A stretch of DNA of 64,000 nt from assembly GCA_964035575.1 (NCBI GenBank), contig OZ037850.1:1012501-1076500 (forward strand), written 5' to 3'. Positions 54,161-61,960 of the stretch are shown piece by piece (position 1 is the first letter of the stretch; every line of letters starts with the position of its first letter). The position numbers and the translations under genes are program-made. The DNA comes from Rhynchopus sp. YZ270_cl-10. Lineage: Eukaryota > Euglenozoa > Diplonemea > Diplonemida > Diplonemidae. Below the pieces are notes generated by a model, which made no database searches, was not told the origin of the DNA, and was given only the letters and a program-made list of their open reading frames with translations.

Positions 54161-54550
54161 TTTTTTAATATATCCCCGTACTGATGCAACGTGTCTCCCG
54201 TAAGACTCTGCGGAGGGGCGTGTAAGCGCCCCCTCTCCGAACATTTCGCGATTCTTTTTTGTTTTGTTTTCAAGAAAAGAAAAAAAGAAAAAAAATGGAC
54301 ACCTTCTTACCCTTACTGTACGGAACACTCACGTCCCACCCTTCGCATGAGCACGACCGAGCTGCGTTTTGAGTACGTTTCACCTACTCTCTTCTTACCT
54401 AGTATTACGTATCGTCCTCCCAACCTTTTCTGCGGCGATAGAGGTGTTTGATTGTTTGTTTGGTAGTTCTGTACCCATACCATTTTCAACATCACAGAGG
54501 GTTTTGAGAGGGAGAAAAAAAATTAATTTGCGTTGTTGTTGCTGTTCACT

Positions 54551-56698
54551 ATGAAGACCGCTCTGCTGCTGCTGATGGTGGCAGGCTGTGCCGCTCAGGT
54601 TCAGTTCTCTGCGCTTTCCGACAACATGAAGTCGCTTCTGGAAGATGACGATGCGCCGCTCCCTCCGAAGGCACGAATCATTCAGCTGCTTCTTGCCGAG
54701 GCGAATATCACAATCAGCGACGAGACTGCGGGGGCGTTGCAACGGTGCATCGGAGACCAAACGTTGGGCATGCTTGTTGCAAGCGACCTTAAGTTTTTTA
54801 CGTTCCATCTTACCGATGATGAACCATACTACGAAATGCTGCCGCCAAACATCTTAAACGCTACGATAATGGGCAAGCAGGTGCTGACCTTCCTCAAAGA
54901 TATGTCGTTCACGATGACACACTACCAAGGGTGCAGCGCCATTCCAAACGCAAGGTTCTGCATGCCGGCTCTTTCGAGCAGCGTCATTACTTCCCTATGT
55001 GTGCCAGACACGTGCACGGCGACAGACCTGAACGACATTCTGCACAACTTTCTCATGGCAGGCTTACCCCCAGCTTGGAAACAAGCCCTGAACATCTACT
55101 GTGCTGACGAGTTGACCCCCTACGAGGACAGCGAAAGGGCCAAAGCCACAGCAGGCATCTTCTCCACAATTGCAGCCGTCGCAGTGGTCTGCACGTTGCT
55201 CTCCATGGGTGCAGACTTCCTTGTCGAGCTGCGTGAGGAGAAGCTTGAGAAGCGCCTCTCAGGGGATGCAGACCCTCTCCTTGCAGATGATGATGCAGGG
55301 AACCTGCAGCTCCCAACAAACGTGGCCGCCAAGATGGAGACAGAGGACGTTGTGCTGAGCCCCTTCTGGAGGTTCATGGCGTGCTGGGATGTGCGTGCAG
55401 CGTTGGACGACCTCTTCCGCATATCACCCAAGAGGCCCACAAACTTCCTGAACGGGATGCGTGTCTTCTCCATCATGTGGGTCATCCTCGGGCACTGCAT
55501 CGCATACCCAACCGTCCCGGGCACGGACAACACATTGGAGATGGAACACACTGCACTCAACTACCGCTTCGTGCTTGTGTCGTCAGGGGTCTATGCAGTT
55601 GACACGTTCTTCTACATGTCTGGCTTCCTTGCAACGTACCTGCTGCTGAAGAGCTTCCCAAAAGACATTGCTGCATTTACTGCGTCAACACGTGTGCTTC
55701 TGATCTACGCAGACAGGTACATCAGGTTGACTCCGTTCTACGCACTTTGCATTCTGTTTGCCTACAACCTCCTTGAGTATTTGTGTGACAGGCCCGGGGC
55801 AGTCCTGTACACCAATGGAGGTGCTGTTGGTTATGGATGCAACGAGAACTGGTGGAGGAATCTGTTGTACATCAACAACCTTGGCGGCATGTCTCATATG
55901 ACATGCATGGGACACACTTGGTACCTTGCGAACGACATGCAGTTTTTCATCATGTCCATACCGATGATTGTCATGCACAAAATGGCACCATCGCAGATGT
56001 GGAAACTGCTGACTGTGATCCCTCCTCTGCTGTGCCTGCTGATATCGATTCTCTTGGCGTCCACTATTGCGAACTCGTTTACGTCGCCCTCAGGTGGTGG
56101 GGACACATACTTCTACCCGTACGTCCGTGCAGCACCTTACTTCTACGGTGTGCTCACAGGGTTCATGCTGTACGATAAAAGCGTGTCGTCTGCTGTGAAG
56201 AGGGCTGTGAAGGGAAGGCTCTGCCGGTGGGCGTTGTACCTGTTCTGTGCTGTCGCCATGTGGGGATGCTTGTCTTTCCAGTGGGCGGCTATGCGCTCAG
56301 GCATTCTCGATGTTGGACACTGGGGCTACCCTTTGCAGTCTCTCAAGCAGTTTGTGTACCACTTCTTCTGGGGCCTTTGCCTCGGGATCCTGACACTGAT
56401 CTGGACTGCCGGCCATGGAGGGAGAGTGGTCTCGTTCCTCTCGCTGCCTGCATTTGAGCCTCTTGGTCGTGTGACGTACGGTGTGTACCTGATCCACCCA
56501 ATGGTGTACGCTGTGATGAGAACAGGTCTGCTTCCTGGTCTGGTGCACTACACAGACACGTGGCTCATTGGGTTCACAGTGTTGTGCGGCTGTGGCAGCT
56601 ACCTGGCGGGGATGATTGCGTTTGTCTTCATTGAGCGGCCTGTTGGTGCCATGTGGGACCTGGTCAGTGGACGGAAGAAGAGACGCGCTGTGAAGTAG
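54551..56698 (+). CDS. nrf-6-like acyltransferase-3 family membrane protein, copy 1
   Basis: A single exon encodes 715 residues. The ATG at 54551 opens a signal peptide (MKTALLLLMVAGCAAQ); codons further upstream are non-ATG. Residues 20-180 form a Cys-containing luminal NRF-type domain. A TM lies at about 200-220, then a cytoplasmic linker. The acyltransferase-3 domain begins near 297 with NGMRVFSIMWVILGH, which holds the conserved His, followed by VDTFFYMSGFLATY and about ten TM segments to the end. C. elegans NRF-6 relatives act in lipid or drug uptake; this family O-acylates membrane or extracytoplasmic substrates. A close paralog begins at 61961. Confidence 0.9.
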   Translation: MKTALLLLMVAGCAAQVQFSALSDNMKSLLEDDDAPLPPKARIIQLLLAEANITISDETAGALQRCIGDQTLGMLVASDLKFFTFHLTDDEPYYEMLPPNILNATIMGKQVLTFLKDMSFTMTHYQGCSAIPNARFCMPALSSSVITSLCVPDTCTATDLNDILHNFLMAGLPPAWKQALNIYCADELTPYEDSERAKATAGIFSTIAAVAVVCTLLSMGADFLVELREEKLEKRLSGDADPLLADDDAGNLQLPTNVAAKMETEDVVLSPFWRFMACWDVRAALDDLFRISPKRPTNFLNGMRVFSIMWVILGHCIAYPTVPGTDNTLEMEHTALNYRFVLVSSGVYAVDTFFYMSGFLATYLLLKSFPKDIAAFTASTRVLLIYADRYIRLTPFYALCILFAYNLLEYLCDRPGAVLYTNGGAVGYGCNENWWRNLLYINNLGGMSHMTCMGHTWYLANDMQFFIMSIPMIVMHKMAPSQMWKLLTVIPPLLCLLISILLASTIANSFTSPSGGGDTYFYPYVRAAPYFYGVLTGFMLYDKSVSSAVKRAVKGRLCRWALYLFCAVAMWGCLSFQWAAMRSGILDVGHWGYPLQSLKQFVYHFFWGLCLGILTLIWTAGHGGRVVSFLSLPAFEPLGRVTYGVYLIHPMVYAVMRTGLLPGLVHYTDTWLIGFTVLCGCGSYLAGMIAFVFIERPVGAMWDLVSGRKKRRAVK

Positions 56699-57172
56699 AT
56701 GCTTTCGGCCCCTGCTTTGTCTTCAAGATGCATGTTACCTTGGTGACGCAACACCCGACTCATCCCTCCCTCCTGCAAATGAATCTCGAACCCCTCCCCT
56801 GCTGCTGCAAGTGGTAAGGTGTTAATAGTCAAAGCTTTACCAAACAAATTTAAACGTACAAACAGTCCTCTCCGCCCTTTGACAGCTCTTTTGGTTGCCT
56901 TTTGATACGATGCTCTACTGTGTAGGATCATTGATTGGTACAAAGAAGCTTTATTTGGGCACTGTTCCCACTCCTTCGGGCCCAGTGTGCGTGTCAATGT
57001 GTCAGAGTCCTGTTGAGTGTTTTGTATCGTTCCGTGTTCCCCCTCGAAATGCTTGTTGAGAAAAGAGACAAGAAAGCAAGCAAGCGGACATTTGTTTGAG
57101 TCCCCAATTTTTTTTTATTCTATCTGTCCATAATATTATAGTAGTGGATTAATTTTACCGTACCGGGAACAT

Positions 57173-57239
57173 ATACTGACCATAAAAATGGTCAAACTCC
57201 CTAAAAACCCGGAAAGGTCAAACATTTTAACGGTCAATA
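57173..57239. repeat. Small inverted-repeat module with GGTCAAAC words
   Basis: TACTGACCATAAAAATGGTC, then GGTCAAAC twice and CGGTCAATA at the right end. A related block in opposite orientation occurs at about 30896-30951. The large TIR element at 57242 is inserted directly at its right edge. Confidence 0.4.
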
Positions 57240-57241
57240 TA

Positions 57242-58292
57242 TGGCAGCGTCCGCGAAAGACCCCCCCCCTAAAGCTAACATCCATGCTTATTGGTATTTC
57301 ACTAATTAAAATTTTGGTATTTTATAAGATTTTTTTTTAAAATGAACTCAGAGTTAAGTTTCTGAGTTCATTAAAAAAAAAATCGGTGAAAAATTCCGAG
57401 TAGGTATTAATTTAGATAGGAAAAGCTATGTCAACAGCTGTGTGTCCCCTTATTTTACCTGTAAATACTAAGGATATACAAGGAAATCCTCACAAACACC
57501 CATATAACCACCCATAGAACAACACAACAGGGGGAAATGTAATCAGCAGCCAAAGCATTCGCTCAGGAGCTGAAAACCCGGCCTTTCCGAGGCCTAAAAA
57601 ACTTCGCCGAGCTGCAGGTGTATGCAGGGGTTCACTGGCAGGGGGGCAAAGGGTGGGGCGCGAGGAGCTGGATGCGCGAGGTGTGTAGCTCGAAGCATAT
57701 GTCCCTCCATATGCAGAAGACAACCACCAGGAGAAAAGGGGCGTCCGCCGTTTACTACTCCTGTAGTTGCATCAGCGACACCCTCAGGAGGACAGTGACA
57801 GCGAGACGGAGGAGGAAGAGGAGGAACAGGCGGACAATTGTCTGTAACTCTTGGAGAGACTCATCACTGAGGTCAATAGGGTCACTCAAAAAAGGGGGTT
57901 TTCTGCGAGAAAGTCGACGTCGCCGCAGACGACCCGGAGCGTGAAGCTCTTTCGCGCTCTATTTAGAGTGTTCGGAGGGGACGACAAGCCTCCACCCCCC
58001 TTTCCTACCCCCTTTTTGATAATGGGTTTAGAGACAGATATTAGTGAATTCCTTCCTATATCCTTAGTATTTACAGGTAAAATAAGGGGACACATAGCTG
58101 TTGACATAGCTTTTCCTATCTAAATTAATACCTACTCGGAATTTTTCACCGATTTTTTTTTTAATGAACTCAGAAACTTAACTCTGAGTTCATTTAAAAA
58201 AAAAATATTATAAAATACCAAAATTTTAATTAGTGAAATACCAATAAGCATGGATGTTAGCTTTAGGGGGGGGTCTTTCGCGGACGCTCCCA
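57242..58292. mobile_element. 1.05-kb TIR element, copy 2 (inverted)
   Basis: This is nearly base-for-base the reverse complement of 33203-34252. The asymmetric end bases are swapped as expected: TGGCAG on the left and TGGGAG on the right. TA flanks both ends (57240-57241 and 58293-58294). Differences from copy 1 are few and mainly in homopolymer runs, so one or both insertions look recent. Confidence 0.85.
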
Positions 58293-58444
58293 TATGTTAG
58301 CGGTACGGCGCGTTAATTTTATTTACCCTCAATTTTTTATTCTGACAAGAAGACGCGGGTTAGGTAACAAATCACTCGAGGTGTTCCCAGGAAAATCCCT
58401 GTGCTTGTTTACCCCACCCGGTGCTTCTTTTCTTGTTGCTCTTT

Positions 58445-58497
58445 AGCACCCTCTGTACCTTCTTTTCATTAAAAAAAGAATGTACATGAAACAACTT
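58445..58497 (+). repeat. Dispersed hairpin, family D
   Basis: TTTAGCACCCTCTGTACC, then a loop and GAATGTACATGAAACAA. TGTAC/GTACA replaces the CATATAC/GTATATG stem of 31398. Confidence 0.5.
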
Positions 58498-58989
58498 GTT
58501 GCTCTGCATCAATTGGGGTTGCATCTGCATCTGCTAATGGAAGTATGCTTTCGTTTCTTTCCCACCTGCCACTTTTCGCACTAACTCGATCAACTCTATC
58601 TACTCTCCTATCTGCTATCATTGACATTTTTTTTTACCCAAAACGAGAAACCCCTGGGTACCAGATCCTCAGGATCATTCTGCTGGTTTTCATGTGTGTA
58701 TGCGTTTGTATCACATACTATCTGAGGTTAAAAGGCACGCACACCTGACAATTACGCCCGATTTTCATCTAAATCCTTTTTTATTTTCGTCTGATATGGA
58801 GTGGAAAATTGGAGGTCTGAAGATCTCGAGAATTCTCAGACACTTCTCTCCCCATCCACCTAATTTACAGAAAGACAGCAAGAGTCATTTGGTGTTGCTC
58901 TTACTGAAGGGAATCCAAATTTTTCTGTTTATCAATGCAACTGGGTTTGCTTAAAAAAACCTTAAAAAAACCTCCCCATCCCCAGGGGG

Positions 58990-59142
58990 ATCCGTAAATA
59001 GACCGGCAACGACCAGACACGTAATTAGTGTGTATAGCCGGTCTTTAGCCGGTCTTTAGGGTCCGTAAAAAGACCGGCTCTTAAGGATTACCGGCTATAA
59101 GGGCCGGTCCTACCCACCCTCGAAAAAGACCGGCAGACCGGG
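58990..59142. repeat. GACCGGC/GCCGGTC iteron cluster with hairpin
   Basis: GACCGGC or its complement occurs six times in about 150 bp, with further near-matches. AGCCGGTCTTT and AAAGACCGGCT form an 11-bp stem near 59047-59080. GGNTCCGTAAANAGACCGGC occurs twice as a direct repeat. Confidence 0.6.
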
Positions 59143-59277
59143 TGTACAATTGTACACACAAAAAATACCCGATTTTTTGGAAAAAACCAAAGGGCCCTTT
59201 GGTCGCCGAAATTCCCCAGCCAAAATTGGTCGCAAAATCGGCCGATTTTTCAAAAATCTCAAAAAAAAAAAAATCCC

Positions 59278-59478
59278 AAATTTTTTTTTCACAAGTGTTT
59301 TTGAGGCCTGCTCACTACACCCTAGGCACCCTTCTGGGACCAAAAAGTCAAAAAAAGCAAGAATTGGGCTGTTTTGAGCATCTAGAGTTAATTCCCCGGC
59401 CATTTTCTGCACCACCAGTGCACTTTGTATGGGCCAGCGCCTTGTCGAAAAATCGAAAAATCGAAAAAAAAAAAATCA
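59278..59478. repeat. Copy of ~190-bp repeat unit (left of poly-C fold-back)
   Basis: The unit contains TTGAGGCCTGCTCACTACAC, CTAGGCACCCTTCTGGGACC and CACCAGTGCACTTTGTATGG. It is almost identical to 60422-60610, with only a few differences over about 190 bp. Confidence 0.7.
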
Positions 59479-59617
59479 GTCCTATTCGTGGTCATTTACC
59501 CCCCCCCCCCCTAAATTTACCCCCCCCCCCTTATTTTACCCCCTTTTTCAGAAAAAAACGGTTCAGGCCAAAATAACATGGTAATTTACCCCCCCCCCCC
59601 CTTATAATACCCTGTTG

Positions 59618-59659
59618 TGGCTGGTACTTTACCCCCCTGGGGGGGTAAAGTACCAGCCA
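59618..59659. repeat. Perfect or near-perfect palindrome
   Basis: TGGCTGGTACTTTACCCCCC and its complement meet with almost no spacer, making a ~20-bp stem. Confidence 0.7.
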
Positions 59660-59690
59660 CCAGGTAATTTTTGGGTAATTATCGCCGCAA

Positions 59691-59781
59691 CACGCCAGGT
59701 GGTGTTTTGTCACGAGTGACCTAAACCCACGAGCGAAGCGAGGGGGTTCAGGGAACGAGTGGCAAAACACCACCTGGCGTG
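59691..59781. repeat. Long inverted repeat with 21-bp arms
   Basis: CACGCCAGGTGGTGTTTTG(TC) at 59691 pairs with (GG)CAAAACACCACCTGGCGTG at 59761. CCTAAACCC and GGGTTCAGG pair inside it. Confidence 0.65.
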
Positions 59782-60421
59782 TAATTATGGGGTAATAGTT
59801 TCACTTAGTGCAGCGCATACCTGTTTTGTTTTATGGTTTGCTGGGAGGGGCTGATGTGTTCAGCGGGTCGTACATCCGGAGACTGTAGGACTCGTCTGAT
59901 TTGAAGCTGGAGACAAGCTCGAAATGAGGAAAGGGGTAAAGTGCAAATAATCTTTCACCCTGTTTTACATCACGTGTGCAGGTAGATGGGTGCAGGTGGG
60001 TACGTTTGTGCTGCGTGGGCGATACGTTTGGGACACCTCACGGAATCTGAGGCAACACCGTGATCCCTGACCAGTCATGGTTCAGGCACGGGCAGAAAGA
60101 TGATGTGGATGATGTGGATCCATGATGCATGACTGCTTGCGATGTCGCAAGGAAGTGAGGAATTTTTTTCAGATGACACATTTGTCATGAGAGCATGTGT
60201 CGTCACACTGTGTTGTGCAAAATTTTACCCCACCGTGTATGAAAAAGTCCCCCCTTCCCACCCAAAAACATGACCTAACCCATAACATGGTAATTTACCC
60301 CCCCCCCCCTTACCCCCTCATTTACCCCCCCCCCTTATTTTACCCCCTTATTTCCAAAATTTCCGGTTCACCGACCCAAAGGGGGGGGGGGGGGGGGTAA
60401 ATGACCACGAATAGGACTGAT

Positions 60422-61150
60422 CTCAATTTTTTTTCACAAGTGTTTTTGAGGCCTGCTCACTACACCCTAGGCACCCTTCTGGGACCAAAAAGTTAAAAAA
60501 AGCATGAATTGAGCTGTTTTGAGCATCTAGAGTTAATTCCCCGGCCATTTTCTGCACCACCAGTGCACTTTGTATGGGCCAGCGCCTTGTCAAAAAATCG
60601 AAAAATCTCAAAAAAAAAATTTTTTTTTTCGGGAAAATTTCGACCCCTGAGTTGGGTTTTTGGGCACCAAAAAGTGCAAAAAAACGCAAAAATTGGGTGT
60701 TTTGACGATCTGGGGGTAAACCATATGCATTATGCACCTTATGCATTACTACAGGGGCCCACAATTTCGACTTTTCCTTAGCAAATTCCGTCACAATTTT
60801 TTTTTTTCGATTTTGGCAAAGACAAATCTCAGGCAAAAAAAATCACCCCGATAGTGGGTCCTTGGGTGTCCAAAGATGCCAAAAACAAAAAAAATTGATG
60901 TTTTGACCATCGGTGGGCACCTAAAACGCACTTTTCTGCCCAAAAAATGAATATCGATTTTTCCTTAGCGTTCTTATAGCCGTGATTTTTCAGTTTTTTT
61001 TCGCAAAGGGTGAAAAAAAAATTCACCGAAAATAGTGTGTCCTTGGGAGACCAAAAACGCAAAAAAAACGCAAAATTTTGGTGTTTTGACCCTTCAGAAG
61101 CACCCAAAACGCACTTTTGTGTACAAAAACACGCATATTTCACATTTCCT
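60422..61150. repeat. Degenerate ~190-bp tandem repeat, about four units
   Basis: A core of ACCAAAAA, GCAAAAA and TGTTTTGA recurs at about 60512, 60700, 60896 and 61079 (spacings of about 187, 198 and 183 bp). It is followed each time by a GCAC/GCAT region and, in most units, TTTCCTTAGC. The minus strand is open over long parts and would read as related repeats, but this is probably a by-product of repeated sequence. Confidence 0.6.
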
Positions 61151-61960
61151 TAGCAATTCCTTTCACAAGTACAAGGCGATTTTTGACCAGACAAAAGGAA
61201 TTTTATTGCTCAAAAACGGGCGTGGTAGGCACCCGAAGTCATAAAATGGCCCAAAGAATCCAAAAAACCTCAGAAATACATGTTCGTGAAAAACATTTGC
61301 AAGTCAAAATTCAACCACAATACGGTCATTTTGTGCATACCCTGTGGCTGTAGTGGCTAGAGAACACGCATGCAGACCTGTTCCTTGCAATTTCCAGTGT
61401 TGTGTTTATCAATGCATGCATCCAGAGGACCTCTGGTTTACGTAATCGTAGGCACTCCTGAACAAAAATGAAGTCGGTTTTTTACCCAAAATCGGGGTGT
61501 GTGGGCCCTAATTTGCTCCAAATTTGGCCGAAAATTGGGATTTTTCTGAAAATTTCATTGTGCTCAGCAAAAATCCTTGCTTTTTTGAAGAATTTTCCAA
61601 AAAATATGCTATACCCCCTATGACTGGACCCAACTCCCCTCACCCTTTTTTTTTTTCACCCAAAAGGGCCGGAAATTTTACACACGAATACACAAACTTA
61701 CGGACCCCCCCCACCCCCACACCCATATCCGCTACGAAACAGGAATAATTCATGTCAAGTGTTTTCCAAGTAGAGTCACAACCGACCGCCCCCTTTCCCT
61801 ATTCCATTTTTTGATTTTGCACTTTCCTTCCTTTTTTTCTCGTCCGGAGGTGTCATCTTACTTTCTTTTTCACCGTCGCCACACCTGGCCTGCACCCTGC
61901 ACCCTACACCCCACACCCCACACCCAACCTTTCCAGATTGCGAACATCATCGCGTATTGA

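Larger units (their letters stand above)
53869..54550. other. Intergenic region
   Basis: The 682 bp contain a TTGAGGG tandem (53903-53930), a diverged B hairpin (54123-54160) and a repeat block (54346-54395) shared with 45993-46045. Confidence 0.6.
59475..60421. mobile_element. Fold-back element with poly-C ends
   Basis: The left end CAGTCCTATTCGTGGTCATT, running into TTACCCCC, is mirrored at the right by GGGGTAAATGACCACGAATA then GGACTG. AT flanks both sides. The interior has further TTACCCCCCCC blocks and palindromes. Near-identical repeat units lie on both sides, so the element may have inserted into a tandem array. It contains no gene. Confidence 0.55.
56699..61960. other. Repeat-rich spacer between acyltransferase paralogs
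   Basis: No gene is supported over 5.3 kb. It contains TIR element copy 2 (57242-58292), a family D hairpin (about 58445-58497), a GACCGGC cluster (58990-59142), poly-C fold-backs (59475-60421) and a ~190-bp degenerate tandem repeat (59278-59478, 60422-61150). Confidence 0.7.

Noticed and set aside
60829-61143. Minus-strand frame with repeated CVLGA and KHQ motifs
   Set aside because: The internal repeats follow the ~190-bp DNA tandem repeat. There is no start context or stable composition, so they are a by-product of repeat DNA.
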